In this document: positions 28,480 through 38,605 of the stretch, in pieces
How positions within the stretch are numbered: position 1 is the first letter of the stretch
Layout: each line of letters starts with the position of its first letter
Origin: SAR202 cluster bacterium
GTDB taxonomy: Bacteria; Chloroflexota; Dehalococcoidia; Lucifugimonadales; UBA2962
NCBI GenBank assembly: GCA_009392275.1
Contig: VFGV01000008.1
Span: 1-64,000 of the forward strand
Length of the DNA stretch: 64,000 bases
Direction: 5' to 3'
The notes under the pieces: model-generated
What the model was told of the DNA's origin: nothing
What the model saw: the letters and a program-made list of their open reading frames with translations, nothing else
Databases searched by the model: none
Made by a program: the position numbers and the translations under genes

Positions 28480-29733
28480 TTGAAAACCATTTTCAACATA
28501 CCTACTGCATTCCAATCAACTCAATATCGCATATATTGGTTAGGTGCGTTTGCTTCGGTATCTGGATATAACCTCACTTATTTTGCACAGCTGTGGTTAA
28601 TACATCAAATCAATGATTCCACTTTATTTTTAGGATTGGTGGGAGCTGCAAATGCTGCACCGTCGTTTATATTAACGTTAATCGGCGGGGCATACGCAGA
28701 TCGAGTAAATAAAAAATTTATTATGATAGGTTCACAAATTATTTTGGCGAGCTTAGTTATAATCATGGCTATCTTAACTATTTTCGAAGTCGTTGAGATT
28801 TGGCACATTCTACTTATCGCAGTAATCGCCGGCTCAGTGAGTGCATTCGATCTACCCTCAAGACAGGCTTTCTATCCAGAACTCGTAAATGAAAAGTCTT
28901 TAACTAGTGCTGTAGCAATGAATGCTTCGATATGGCAGTCGGTTAGAATTATTGCCCCTGCTGTAGCCGGTTTCTTAATAGCTTTAACCAGTACGTCGGT
29001 AGTTTTCATATTCAGTGCAATAGGCTTTACGATGATGGCAGTTTTATTGTTGCCATTGACTGGTATCAGCAAAGAAGCTAGTGACAATCAATCGCAAACT
29101 AAACTTACTGATCAAGTCAAAGATAGTTTGAAATATGTTTTTAGAAAACCAGAATTTAGATATTTAATAGGTCTAGCAATGTTTTCCAGCTTTTTCGGCG
29201 GCAGCTATATTTTGTTAATGCCTATATTTGCGGTAGATATTTTTTCGGTTGGCGCAGAAGGTCAAGGAGTGCTTTTAGCTTGTTCTGGTGTCGGTAGTGT
29301 CTTAGCTTCATTATTTATTGCAACCAGAAAAATAGTCTTACCGTCAGGCACTTTCATTTTAGCTGCTTGCTGTTTAAGCGGAATATCCATTGCTATCTTC
29401 GGTTTGTTAGCTGAGTTAACTGGCTCATATACTTTAGGTATAGTGTTGATGTTAACCACTGGGTTTTTCACTTCACTCCACATGATTTCTACTATGGCGG
29501 CTTTGCAACAAATGGTTCCTCCTGAATTACGAGGAAGAGTCATGGCACTATATGGAATAAATTGGAGCCTGATGCTTTTGGGAGGGGTTCAAGCTGGTTT
29601 AATAGGACTGGCTCTAGGTGCACCTTTCACGGTTATGTTAGGAGGAATCTTTGTTGCAGCTTTATCCATTATATTCATTTTTGTAAATAAAGAGTTTGTT
29701 CATATCGGACAAAAAGCTAAAGAAATAAACTAA
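28480..29733 (+). CDS. MFS transporter (EntS-like exporter family)
   Basis: 417 residues with about 12 hydrophobic helices. The start FQSTQYRIYWLGAFAS and GGAYADRVNKK (the MFS loop 2-3 motif, G-x3-D-R) place it in the MFS_3 group of drug/siderophore exporters; RQAFYPELV and PPELRGRVMALYG are further family segments. The start is TTG with no obvious ribosome site, 25 bases after the SIS gene. Substrate unknown. Confidence 0.88.
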   Translation: MKTIFNIPTAFQSTQYRIYWLGAFASVSGYNLTYFAQLWLIHQINDSTLFLGLVGAANAAPSFILTLIGGAYADRVNKKFIMIGSQIILASLVIIMAILTIFEVVEIWHILLIAVIAGSVSAFDLPSRQAFYPELVNEKSLTSAVAMNASIWQSVRIIAPAVAGFLIALTSTSVVFIFSAIGFTMMAVLLLPLTGISKEASDNQSQTKLTDQVKDSLKYVFRKPEFRYLIGLAMFSSFFGGSYILLMPIFAVDIFSVGAEGQGVLLACSGVGSVLASLFIATRKIVLPSGTFILAACCLSGISIAIFGLLAELTGSYTLGIVLMLTTGFFTSLHMISTMAALQQMVPPELRGRVMALYGINWSLMLLGGVQAGLIGLALGAPFTVMLGGIFVAALSIIFIFVNKEFVHIGQKAKEIN

Positions 29734-29743
29734 ACTTAATAGC

Positions 29744-30661
29744 ATGTCAGTTGATCCTAAAAATTCATCATTGCATCAATCCGCCCAAAAGATAGGTATA
29801 CCATTTACAAAATGCTGGAACCCGATAGACAGGCACATAGAGGTAAATGGCTTAAAGCTACATTTCTTAGAATGGGGTGACCCTGCAAAACCGACTGTTG
29901 TACTTCTACATGGATTTGCTCAAAGTGCCCACAGTTTCGATTTTGTATCACTTTCTCTTGCTGATCGATTTCATGTTTTGGCCCTGGACTTCCGGGGACA
30001 TGGTGAATCCGATTGGTCTAGTAATGAAGACTATACGAGAGAATCAATGCAGAAAGACTTAGAGGATTTTGTTATCAAAACTAATTCTGCCCCTGTAATA
30101 ATTATTGGCCTCTCCTTAGGTGGAACAATCGGATATAAATACACGGCGGCTAACCAAAAACTTGTGAGGAGTCTCATAATTATAGATGTTGCTCCGCGTT
30201 TACAAGAATCAGGTGTGCAACGCGTCCGTAAATTTGTGGAAAACAAAGATTATTTTGACTCAATTGAAGAAATGGTTTCCGCTGTGCAAGCTTTCAGACC
30301 TGACAGAACCAAGGATCAGCTCGTAGCCAGCGTGATGCGTAACGCAAAGCAACATGCCGATGGTCGATGGTCATGGAAATATGACCCTGTGCTAAAACGT
30401 CAAAACTCAAGATATGAACAAACAGCAGAAGATCGTATGCACCTTTGGAAAACACTTGAATCAATAACTTGTCCGACTCTTTTTGTACGAGGATCTGAAA
30501 GTGATGTGGTGACCGCGGAGACGGCTACTGAATTAGTTTCACGCATGCAAAATGCTCGCGAGGTGACAGTTAACGGAGCTGGACATTTAGTCACAACTGA
30601 CAACCCAATAGGTTTTATAGAAAGTATAGATCCGTTCTTAAAAAGAGGGTTTGAAAGTTAA
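29744..30661 (+). CDS. Alpha/beta hydrolase
   Basis: 305 residues of an alpha/beta-hydrolase fold: LHGFAQSAHSF (oxyanion HG), FRGHGESDW, nucleophile elbow GLSLGGTIGY (Ser), a late acidic residue in VRGSESDVV, and catalytic His in NGAGHLVTTDNP. It follows the MFS gene by 10 bases. Its stop overlaps the stop of the ABC ATPase gene on the other strand (30658-30661). Substrate unknown; esterase or C-C hydrolase activities are possible. Confidence 0.9.
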   Translation: MSVDPKNSSLHQSAQKIGIPFTKCWNPIDRHIEVNGLKLHFLEWGDPAKPTVVLLHGFAQSAHSFDFVSLSLADRFHVLALDFRGHGESDWSSNEDYTRESMQKDLEDFVIKTNSAPVIIIGLSLGGTIGYKYTAANQKLVRSLIIIDVAPRLQESGVQRVRKFVENKDYFDSIEEMVSAVQAFRPDRTKDQLVASVMRNAKQHADGRWSWKYDPVLKRQNSRYEQTAEDRMHLWKTLESITCPTLFVRGSESDVVTAETATELVSRMQNAREVTVNGAGHLVTTDNPIGFIESIDPFLKRGFES

Positions 30662-31701
30662 AAAGCTACAAATGGAGCACTACGCGATGGAACCAAGTCA
30701 ACCGAAGTGCCTACTGGTAAATCTGAATAAGGACCTTGTCTACACTGGATTGTATTACCTGAACCTAACTCGACTGATAACACCATAGCATCACCTCGAT
30801 ACTCTCTAGAGGTCACGGTAACTGAGGCATTTGGGTTCGGTAAAACAAGAAAGTCATCTGGTCGAACTAACAACTCCACTTCATCACCTTCCACAATTCC
30901 ATTAGTAGGGCTGATCCATTGAAACTTACCTAATTCGGTTACCGCTCTATTTGAAGTAATTGTTGCAGGCATAAAGTTTGCTGTGCCTGTCATATTAGCA
31001 ACAAATTTCGAGACTGGAGACCTATACATATTCTCAGGAGTGTCGACTTGTTCAATTTGGCCTGAATTCATAACTGCCACCCTGTCAGCAATTGTAAAGG
31101 CTTCCTCACGATCATGCGTGACAATGATGGTAGCCACACCTCTACCCTGCAACGCATGTCTAACAGTATTGCGTATCTCAGTTCTCATTGTAGCGTCAAG
31201 ATTGCTAAATGGTTCATCAAGTAAAATTGTTACTGGATTAGCAGCCAAAGTTCTGGCAACGGCTACTCGTTGTTGTTGACCGCCGGACAATTCATGAGGG
31301 TATCTTACCTCCATTCCATCTAAATCGACCAATTTTAGCATTTGTTTCACTAAAGCAGCTTTGTCGCTTTTAGAACTGGATTTGGTGCCGAAGCCTACGT
31401 TATCTTCTACAGTTAAATGTGGAAACAATGCATAATCCTGGAAAACCATTCCAACCCTACGCTTTTCTGCTGGAGTAAATTTATCTCTACTGGAAACCGT
31501 TTTGCCATTTATAGTGATATCTCCACTATCGATATTCTCAAATCCAGCAATAGCCCGTAATAGGGTGCTTTTTCCGCAGCCACTTGGCCCAAGAATAGCT
31601 AATATTTCTCCATTAAAAAGTTCAATTTTGGTTTGATTTAGAGCGACAGTTTCCCCAAAAGATTTGATTAATTTATCACATAAAAGAACTATATTGTTCA
31701 T
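30658..31701 (-). CDS. fbpC: Fe(III)-type ABC transporter ATP-binding protein
   Basis: 347 residues. Walker A GPSGCGKSTLLRAI, signature LSGGQQQRVAVARTLA, Walker B ILLDEPFSNLD, and the switch His in VTHDREEAF. A C-terminal TOBE-type regulatory extension (about 240-347) is typical of the FbpC/PotA branch. Start overlaps the permease stop by four bases (ATGA). With the fused permease and FbpA-like lipoprotein upstream, it completes a ferric iron importer; a thiamine or spermidine system is less likely, given the binding protein. Confidence 0.92.
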   Translation of the reverse strand: MNNIVLLCDKLIKSFGETVALNQTKIELFNGEILAILGPSGCGKSTLLRAIAGFENIDSGDITINGKTVSSRDKFTPAEKRRVGMVFQDYALFPHLTVEDNVGFGTKSSSKSDKAALVKQMLKLVDLDGMEVRYPHELSGGQQQRVAVARTLAANPVTILLDEPFSNLDATMRTEIRNTVRHALQGRGVATIIVTHDREEAFTIADRVAVMNSGQIEQVDTPENMYRSPVSKFVANMTGTANFMPATITSNRAVTELGKFQWISPTNGIVEGDEVELLVRPDDFLVLPNPNASVTVTSREYRGDAMVLSVELGSGNTIQCRQGPYSDLPVGTSVDLVPSRSAPFVAF

Positions 31702-33230
31702 AACCTAAGATCTCGATTTTTATACATAATGAATGCTGTTGGAATAGATGATAGTAATATTATCAATAAAGCTGGGAATGCCGCTTTCGCAAAAAACGCC
31801 TCTGATGTAAAAGACCAAACTTGAGTCGCTAGAGTTTTAAATCCCAATGGTCCTAAAATCAGCGTTGCCGTTAATTCCTTCATTGTTATTAAGAATACTA
31901 AAGCCATAGCTACAATTACACCAGACCTTACTAATGGCAAAGTGATAGAGTACATTACTCCTATGTTGGATCTACCTAAACCTTTAGCAGCCTCTTCGTA
32001 TGATGGTCTAATTTGTGCAAACGATGATCTCACAGACCCCATCGCAACCGGAAAGAATAAAACTATGTATGCAAATACAAGAATCAAAATAGTCTGGTAG
32101 AGGAATCCTCCATACCTTACGCCAAAAAATACAAGAGACAATCCGATAACTATCCCAGGTAAGGCATAACCAACATAACTTATTGATTCGAACAATCGAG
32201 CAATCCTACCCGGAAAACGCACAATAAAGGCTGCCACCGGTATAGCTATTAAGCCTGCAATTATTGCTGTGAGACCTGAGGCGTAAATCGAATTTAAAGC
32301 ACTAGACCAGGCTGACGCTATTGTCTCTCCATAACTTACGCCTCTAACCAGCCAATATAACAAGACTGAACCAGGCAATAATAGTGAAAAACTTATAACC
32401 AACGCACAAAAAATCACTGCAGGCCATTTCCATTTACCCAGCCTAATCAAAGAAAGTCTTTTCGATATGCCAGCTCCAGATCTGTGGTATTTAATCCTTC
32501 CCCTGCTTTTTTGCTCCAGATACAAAATAACGACAGAAAACAAGAGAAGCAAGATTGATAGCAAAGCTGCAGCTGAGCGATCAATAGCACCCTGATATTG
32601 TTGATATATCGACCATGTGAACGTCGGATACCTCATTAATGATACTGCTCCAAAATCACTAATTACATATAGAGCTACTAGTAACGCTCCAGCTGCTAAC
32701 GCAGGTCTAAGCATTGGGAGGGTGACTGTTATAAAGGTCTTAAAACTGCTTCTGCCCAAGGACCGTGCCGAATCTTCTATTGAAGAATCGATATTAGATA
32801 TTGAGGCTCTTACTATTAAATATATGTACGGATAACTTAAAAGTGAGAGAACAATTATCGCTCCGGATAGTCCATAAAAACTGGGGATCTTTTCTATCCC
32901 AAAAATGATTTCTAACAATTGTTGAAACAAAGCTTTTGGTCCAAATACTGTTATGTATAGAAAAGCCCCTACATAACTTGGAATAACTATTGGTAAAGCT
33001 CCTAGAATTGACCAAAATCGTCTGAAGGGCAGGTCGGTGCGTACCGTTAACCATGCCATGGGTAATGAAATTACAATTGATACAAACACGACACCTAGTG
33101 TCAACACTAGTGTGTTAAATAAAGTATGCAAAGTTTTAAATCGAAATAGCAATTGCCAGGCCAAGTCAGATGCATCAAAAGCTCTCACTATCAGATATAC
33201 GAAAGGTATCATCATCGCAGCACCTATCAA
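31698..33230 (-). CDS. fbpB: Fe(III)-type ABC transporter permease, double-domain (start unresolved)
   Basis: 510 residues as given, with two copies of the binding-protein-dependent permease domain and their EAA loops (DSARSLGRSSFKTFITVTLP and EEAAKGLGRSNIGVMYSITL). This is the fused FbpB/AfuB type, forming the whole pore. The given start is a TTG inside the first transmembrane helix. In-frame hydrophobic coding continues upstream (PLPISILIPCIL), and the frame stays open to 33356, but it holds no ATG/GTG/TTG. An ATG at 33305-33307 would join this frame if one G were added to the GGGG after it. Confidence 0.88.
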   Translation of the reverse strand: MIGAAMMIPFVYLIVRAFDASDLAWQLLFRFKTLHTLFNTLVLTLGVVFVSIVISLPMAWLTVRTDLPFRRFWSILGALPIVIPSYVGAFLYITVFGPKALFQQLLEIIFGIEKIPSFYGLSGAIIVLSLLSYPYIYLIVRASISNIDSSIEDSARSLGRSSFKTFITVTLPMLRPALAAGALLVALYVISDFGAVSLMRYPTFTWSIYQQYQGAIDRSAAALLSILLLLFSVVILYLEQKSRGRIKYHRSGAGISKRLSLIRLGKWKWPAVIFCALVISFSLLLPGSVLLYWLVRGVSYGETIASAWSSALNSIYASGLTAIIAGLIAIPVAAFIVRFPGRIARLFESISYVGYALPGIVIGLSLVFFGVRYGGFLYQTILILVFAYIVLFFPVAMGSVRSSFAQIRPSYEEAAKGLGRSNIGVMYSITLPLVRSGVIVAMALVFLITMKELTATLILGPLGFKTLATQVWSFTSEAFFAKAAFPALLIILLSSIPTAFIMYKNRDLRL

Positions 33231-33356
33231 AATACAAGGAATTAGTATAGAAATAGGTAAAGGGCCTATACCTTTGCTGGCTGTGGATATTAAAGTATAG
33301 GCCCCATGAAAATTGGAGGAACGGTTTTTATTTAGTACTGGATATACCTCCAGGAA

Positions 33357-34439
33357 TTATTCAAGTATTCCTAAATCTCGCAACATTGCCTGAGTTCCAG
33401 CTAAGTCTTCTAGCTGAGCCATATCAATGTCAGGTTTATTAATCTCTTCCATAGGAGTAAGAATTCGGTTAGTTTTCACACCTTCAACTAACGGATACTC
33501 GTATGTTTGTCCAGCAAAATACTGCTGGGCGACAGTTGAAAGCATGAAATTGAAGAACTTTTCTGCATTATCTTGGTTTTTTCCAGTAGATAAAATTCCT
33601 CCACCCGCAACCATCACAAGAGAACCGGGACCGCCACCTGCAAGGTGATGGTTTCTTGCGCCAAACTCATCTCCTTCTTCACTTAAAAATCTGTGCAAAT
33701 AGTAGTGGTTTACAAGACCAACAAGTATTTCACCGTCTGCTGCTGCTGCAACTTGAGGAGTATTTTTTGGATATACCTGAGCTTCATTATCTTTTATTGC
33801 CTGAAGCCAAGTCTTTGTCTCTTCCTCTCCCCACATCACTCTCATTGCTGTGACCATCGCCTGGAAGGATCCATTTGTAGGAGCCCATCCAATCTTGCCT
33901 TTCCATTTTGGGTCAGTCAAGCCTTGTAATGTTTCTGGCATATCAGCTGCATCTAAATCTGCTGTACTGTATACGAGTGTACGAGCTCGACCGGATATTC
34001 CTACCCATAAGCCGTCTGGTGATTGAGCCCAATCAGGAGCTAATCCTAAGATTTCAGTAGAAAGCTTAGTAAACATGCCAGCATTGGCTATAGCACCCAA
34101 ACCTCCTGGATCCTGAGCAAAAAATACATCCGCTGGTGAATTTTTTCCCTCTTCCAACAGTGTAGCTGCTATTTCACCAGTGCTACCATATTTAACTTCT
34201 ACCTCGATCCCACTTGCTGCCTTAAACTGTTCGATTATCGGTCCAACCAAGGATTCCTTTCTGCCTGAGTAAATTACAAGCTTTCCTGGGGATGACGCCA
34301 CTTCTACTTCTTTTATTACTTCCTTCTCTACCTCAACTATCTTCTCCTCAACGATTACTTCGGCTTCCGAAGAACATGCGACTGAGAAAATCAAGCCTAA
34401 CGCGACAAGTAAAGTTATCGATGTAAACAATCTCTTCAT
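33357..34439 (-). CDS. fbpA: Fe(III)-binding lipoprotein of ABC transporter
   Basis: 360 residues from the ATG starting MKRLFTSITLLV; a GTG five codons earlier lies next to the GGTGG site. Signal peptide with a lipobox-like FSVAC and probable lipidated Cys near residue 21, then a coiled acidic linker. The mature protein is class II periplasmic-binding type: KLVIYSGRKESLVGPIIEQF, and NHYYLHR, whose adjacent tyrosines are characteristic iron ligands of FbpA/FutA. It sits directly before the permease and ATPase genes, so it supplies iron(III) to that complex. Confidence 0.9.
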   Translation of the reverse strand: MKRLFTSITLLVALGLIFSVACSSEAEVIVEEKIVEVEKEVIKEVEVASSPGKLVIYSGRKESLVGPIIEQFKAASGIEVEVKYGSTGEIAATLLEEGKNSPADVFFAQDPGGLGAIANAGMFTKLSTEILGLAPDWAQSPDGLWVGISGRARTLVYSTADLDAADMPETLQGLTDPKWKGKIGWAPTNGSFQAMVTAMRVMWGEEETKTWLQAIKDNEAQVYPKNTPQVAAAADGEILVGLVNHYYLHRFLSEEGDEFGARNHHLAGGGPGSLVMVAGGGILSTGKNQDNAEKFFNFMLSTVAQQYFAGQTYEYPLVEGVKTNRILTPMEEINKPDIDMAQLEDLAGTQAMLRDLGILE

Positions 34440-34676
34440 TTGTGTATATTCCACCTATATAAATTCATCCACAGCAATTTAGTAAGTATGCACTTAGTTA
34501 TATACTATGGTAGGCAATACTAAATCTATTTTGCAACCCTTATATGGTGAGATAATAAGTGTTTAGTGAAAATATGCACAATTCAATACTATAAAAATAG
34601 AAACTAATAGTGTAGCGAGGGCATTAACAGATCTGTTTACTAGAAATACTTTAGACAGTCACGTAGTAAGAAAGAG
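34440..34676. other. Intergenic region ahead of the iron ABC operon
   Basis: 237 bases, AT-rich, between the SDR gene stop and fbpA start, both minus. It must contain the operon's promoter. I see no Fur-box-like 19-bp palindrome and no confident -35/-10 pair. Confidence 0.4.
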
Positions 34677-35537
34677 TTATGACTTTGGAAAATTACCACT
34701 CTCTGCTTGAGATCTCCAAAAGGCAGCCCCATCCTCATCTCCACCACCACTACGACTAAATATATCGGTACCAGCAGTAAATCCGCCATCCACTGGCAGG
34801 AGAGCTCCGTTAATAAATGAAGCTTCATCAGATGCTAAAAATAAAATAGCATTCGCCAAGTCAATAGGATTGCCAATACGCCTCATTGGATTAATATCAG
34901 CAAGACGAGGTGCCAAATCTGGATCTGCATCAAACGTAGGTTTCCAAAAATCTGTCCTGGTTGTGTAAGGCGCAACTATATTAGACCGAACACCTTTTTT
35001 ACCATATTGTATAGCTATGTTCTTGGTAAACATTTCTACGCCAGCTTTGGCTGCAGCATATGCCGGCAAGCCCATTCCGGTCATGCCATTAACTGAAGAA
35101 AGATTTACTATAGACGCGCCAGGCCTCGCCTCGGCACTCTCAAGCAACTTAGGCATCGCAGCACGGCAACAATAGTAAGTCGGCTTCAGAGCAAAATCAA
35201 AATTGAAATTCCATGTTTCCTCATCAAGTTCATTGATTAGGTCATCACCCTTTCCACCACCAACATTATTAACCAAGGTATCTAAACTTCCAAAACATTC
35301 TATTGCTTTAGCCACCATCGAGCTAGCATCATCTGGTACGCGTACATCTAACTTACTATACTCGGCGTGACCACCAAAGCCTCTAATCTTTTCTATAATA
35401 TTTGCAGATCGCTCCGGATCAAGATCTGCAATCAAAACTGATGCACCCTCTTGTGCAAACCTAATGGCAGTTTCTCCTCCAATACCCGATCCTCCTCCAG
35501 TAACAATTGCAACCCTGTTTTCCATCCTACCAGCCAT
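34677..35537 (-). CDS. Short-chain dehydrogenase/reductase
   Basis: 286 residues, starting at the ATG preceded by AAGGAG (an in-frame start 18 codons upstream lacks a ribosome site). Classical SDR: VTGGGSGIGGETA, DTLVNNVGGGKGDD, catalytic Ser in NLSSVNGM, YAAAK, and a C-terminal INGALLPVDGGFTAG. The D after strand 2 (ADLDPERS) suggests NAD(H). Its neighbour upstream on the same strand is a luciferase-like oxidoreductase; together they may act on one catabolic substrate (inference). Confidence 0.9.
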   Translation of the reverse strand: MAGRMENRVAIVTGGGSGIGGETAIRFAQEGASVLIADLDPERSANIIEKIRGFGGHAEYSKLDVRVPDDASSMVAKAIECFGSLDTLVNNVGGGKGDDLINELDEETWNFNFDFALKPTYYCCRAAMPKLLESAEARPGASIVNLSSVNGMTGMGLPAYAAAKAGVEMFTKNIAIQYGKKGVRSNIVAPYTTRTDFWKPTFDADPDLAPRLADINPMRRIGNPIDLANAILFLASDEASFINGALLPVDGGFTAGTDIFSRSGGGDEDGAAFWRSQAESGNFPKS

Positions 35538-35625
35538 GCATTTCTCCTTAATATCAAGAGAGCTAGAAAACAATGATTCCAGCTCTCTCAAAAACTATCT
35601 ATTTTTACTTATTCATTAGGCATTG

Positions 35626-36807
35626 CTAATTTTTTTTATCATATTCTGCTTGTGAAATATCCATAGACCTGGCACGTTCATCCATAAAAAATTGTCTTTT
35701 ATCCGCATACCATTTCTGTGAAAACTCAACGCCATCCAACTGACCTTTAAATTTCGGCATCACATACCTTGCTATAAGCTCATAACTACGAAGGACTTCT
35801 TCTCGTGTTCCCCACTCTGTAGCCTGAATCATATATCCTCCGAAACCTCCAGAAACCTCATCGATCCTTTTGATAGCTTCAACAACATCGTCAGGTGTTC
35901 CCACGACCCAATTGCCTCCTTCAACCATCATTTCGACTAATTGATCTCGAGACGCATTTGGATACGGAGAAGGAGTACCCAGAGTATCCTCAAAGTAATC
36001 GCGTTGATACCATAGAGCTCTCTCTTTAATCTGTTTCATGGCTTCTTTTTTACTATCAGCCACATGAGTATGTAGCACGATCCTCCAATCCTCTCGATTC
36101 ATCGTGTTACCATGCTTTTCAGCTTCCGCCTCCGCAATCTTCCAAAAGTCTTTTAGAGTCACCTTTGCAGTATCTGCGCCTTTACCTCGATCGGCTACAG
36201 CATTAAGAGACAAAACACCAGCGCCCAATCTACCGGCAGTCAACATACCTGATGGAGATTGAACAGCTGCAATTGCTATATGTGGATGAGGATGCGTATA
36301 TGGCCTTAAATGAACATGAGCTTCTTCTAAGGTAAACCATTTAGATTTATGTGTAATTGGTTCGGTCTCCGTCATCAACCGCTTAATCAACCAAGCTGCT
36401 TCTTGCATCATTGGCCTTTGCTCAGTTGGAACAATACCCATCATGTGAGCATCTCCTGTTAAAGCACCTGGACCTACTCCAAGCATAACTCTCCCTCTAC
36501 TATGATGGTCCAGCTGTATATACCTATTTGCAGTCATTAAAGGATGATGATATGGAAGACTGCTGACCCCACTTCCCAGTTTGAGTGTCTTTGTACGCTC
36601 AACAGCAGCAGCTATAAATAATTCTGGAGAGGAAATAGTTTCCCAGCCAGCACTATGGTGTTCCCCTATCCATGCTTCATCATAGCCAAGATGATCTAAC
36701 CATTCCATAAGTTCCAAGTCTCTATGATAAGCTAAGTTTGGGTTTTCACCCAACGCATGGAATGGAGCCATAAATATACCGAACTTCAACCTAGGTGGCA
36801 GTGCCAT
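35626..36807 (-). CDS. LLM-class flavin-dependent monooxygenase
   Basis: 393 residues of the bacterial luciferase-like TIM barrel. The N-terminal KFGIFMAPFHA and AWIGEHHSAGW (the E-H-H motif of the luciferase alpha/limonene-monooxygenase type) are clear, as is GRVMLGVGPGALTGDAHMMG. Length and motifs fit FMN-dependent two-component monooxygenases. No flavin reductase gene is adjacent. Followed on the same strand by an SDR. Such enzymes are often multiplied in SAR202-like Chloroflexota, an argument from general knowledge. Confidence 0.9.
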   Translation of the reverse strand: MALPPRLKFGIFMAPFHALGENPNLAYHRDLELMEWLDHLGYDEAWIGEHHSAGWETISSPELFIAAAVERTKTLKLGSGVSSLPYHHPLMTANRYIQLDHHSRGRVMLGVGPGALTGDAHMMGIVPTEQRPMMQEAAWLIKRLMTETEPITHKSKWFTLEEAHVHLRPYTHPHPHIAIAAVQSPSGMLTAGRLGAGVLSLNAVADRGKGADTAKVTLKDFWKIAEAEAEKHGNTMNREDWRIVLHTHVADSKKEAMKQIKERALWYQRDYFEDTLGTPSPYPNASRDQLVEMMVEGGNWVVGTPDDVVEAIKRIDEVSGGFGGYMIQATEWGTREEVLRSYELIARYVMPKFKGQLDGVEFSQKWYADKRQFFMDERARSMDISQAEYDKKN

Positions 36808-36880
36808 TTAGAACTCCTCTGTTTTTAATTATTGCGAGAATTCTAGCATAGGGCAGAGCTCATTTCCAACAGCAAATATA

Positions 36881-38605
36881 CTAGCCATGCGGATCGTAAA
36901 AACCACGCTCATCAAGTAACGATTTAACCTTGTCAACGAATGATCCATATGGCACCTTGTCAATTTGGTCAGAATCCCTTGCTTTGACCTCTAGAACATT
37001 ATCTTTAAGGTTTCTTAAACTGACAACAATACGAATTGGCATGCCCATCAAATCAGCGTCCTTAAACTTAACCCCCACAGATTCATTTCTATCATCATAT
37101 AAAACCTCCAATCCGACTTCATGAAGATCTGATTGTACTTGTTCAGCAATTTTAGAGATCTCAGGTTTCTCCGCATCAATTGCAATTAAGTGGACTTGGT
37201 AAGGAGCGATTGCTACTGGAAATTTTATTCCATTGTCATCATTGTGCTGTTCAATCGCTGCGGCAAGCAATCTCCCTAATCCAATCCCGTAGCAACCCAT
37301 AACAATCGGCTTCAATTGACCTGATTCATCGGCAAATGTAGCACCAATACTTTTACTAAAACTGTCCCCTAATTTAAAAACATGACCGACCTCAATACCC
37401 CTCTTTATCGCAAGTTTTTCACCAGTACAGTTTACACATGCCTGACCCTCGGTCGCTTGTGCCAGGTCTGATACCACATCCGCCTTAAAATCTCGTGGAT
37501 AATTAACATTAATTAAATGAACCTCTTGCTTATTGCCACCTGCGACAAAATTGCTTCCGAGCATTAAAGATTCATCGGCTATTATCCTAAATCCATTTAT
37601 ACCTACTGGAGAAATATAACCTTTACTTAAGCCATGTTTCTCAATATCTTTTGCAGCAGCCAACCTTATTTCAGAAACCCCTAAAACAGATTTCAATTTA
37701 ACTTCATTAACTTCTAAATCACCTCTTATAACGACCAATATCAATTCGGCGCCGGACATATAACATAAAGTTTTTATGGTTTTATGCGTTGGAATACTCA
37801 AGAAATCAGTCAATCCAGCTATACTGGTGACTTTCGGCGTACTAACTTCGGACAGATCGGACTGATTATCTTCAGAATAATCTACGGGATCAAACACTGC
37901 CTTCTCAACATTGGCATAATAACCACAAGCTTCACAAATCACAATTGTATCTTCACCAGAATCAGCTAGAAGAACAAACTCATGAGAATCCTTACCGCCG
38001 ATTGCCCCGCTATCAGCTTCTACTTGAATCACATTTAAACCACATCTTTTATAAATTGCCTTATATGCTTTTACCATTTTTTGATAACTCAAATCTAATT
38101 CTTCATTAGAAATATCTAGCGAATAAGCATCTTTCATGTCAAATTCCCTAACTCGCATCAAGCCTCCTCTAGGCCTAGGCTCATCTCTGAATTTGGTATG
38201 TATTTGATAAAGTATTTTAGGCAAATCGCGATATGATGACACGTGAGCTTTTACAATTGCAGTAAGCTCTTCTTCGTGAGTTGGCGCTACGACAAGTTTC
38301 CTGCCTTTTCGATCAATTAAAGTGAAAAGATCATCACCAAATGCATCAGTTCTACCAGTGGTATCCCACAATTCCTTAGGCTGAAGAATTGATAATCTTA
38401 ATTCTTGGGAACCAGCTGAATTCATCTCTTGGCGTATTATTTCCTCTATCTTTCGAAGCGATTTCCACGCCAACGGGAGATACCCATAAATCCCCGCGCC
38501 TACCTGATAAATCATAGCTGATCGCAACATTAGCTTATGGCTAATTAATTCGACTTCAGCCGGATTATCACGATGAGTTTTTCCTAATAATTCACTTATT
38601 TTCAA
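36881..38605 (-). CDS. proS: Prolyl-tRNA synthetase
   Basis: 574 residues, bacterial-type class II ProRS with the inserted editing domain. Motif 2 is FRDEPRPRGGLMRVREFDMKD; the insertion (about 225-385) includes TIKTLCYMS and the VAGGNKQEVH pattern of YbaK-like domains; motif 3 is GCYGIGLGRLLAAAIEQ; the anticodon-binding domain starts near 465. TTG start. Last gene of the minus-strand rpsB...proS cluster. Confidence 0.96.
   Translation of the reverse strand: MKISELLGKTHRDNPAEVELISHKLMLRSAMIYQVGAGIYGYLPLAWKSLRKIEEIIRQEMNSAGSQELRLSILQPKELWDTTGRTDAFGDDLFTLIDRKGRKLVVAPTHEEELTAIVKAHVSSYRDLPKILYQIHTKFRDEPRPRGGLMRVREFDMKDAYSLDISNEELDLSYQKMVKAYKAIYKRCGLNVIQVEADSGAIGGKDSHEFVLLADSGEDTIVICEACGYYANVEKAVFDPVDYSEDNQSDLSEVSTPKVTSIAGLTDFLSIPTHKTIKTLCYMSGAELILVVIRGDLEVNEVKLKSVLGVSEIRLAAAKDIEKHGLSKGYISPVGINGFRIIADESLMLGSNFVAGGNKQEVHLINVNYPRDFKADVVSDLAQATEGQACVNCTGEKLAIKRGIEVGHVFKLGDSFSKSIGATFADESGQLKPIVMGCYGIGLGRLLAAAIEQHNDDNGIKFPVAIAPYQVHLIAIDAEKPEISKIAEQVQSDLHEVGLEVLYDDRNESVGVKFKDADLMGMPIRIVVSLRNLKDNVLEVKARDSDQIDKVPYGSFVDKVKSLLDERGFYDPHG

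Noticed and set aside
30983..31279. Plus-strand frame within fbpC
   Set aside because: Antisense shadow of an ABC ATPase with intact Walker and signature motifs.
34440..34676. Fur box or riboswitch ahead of the iron ABC operon
   Set aside because: No 19-bp Fur-like palindrome or known aptamer core could be seen.
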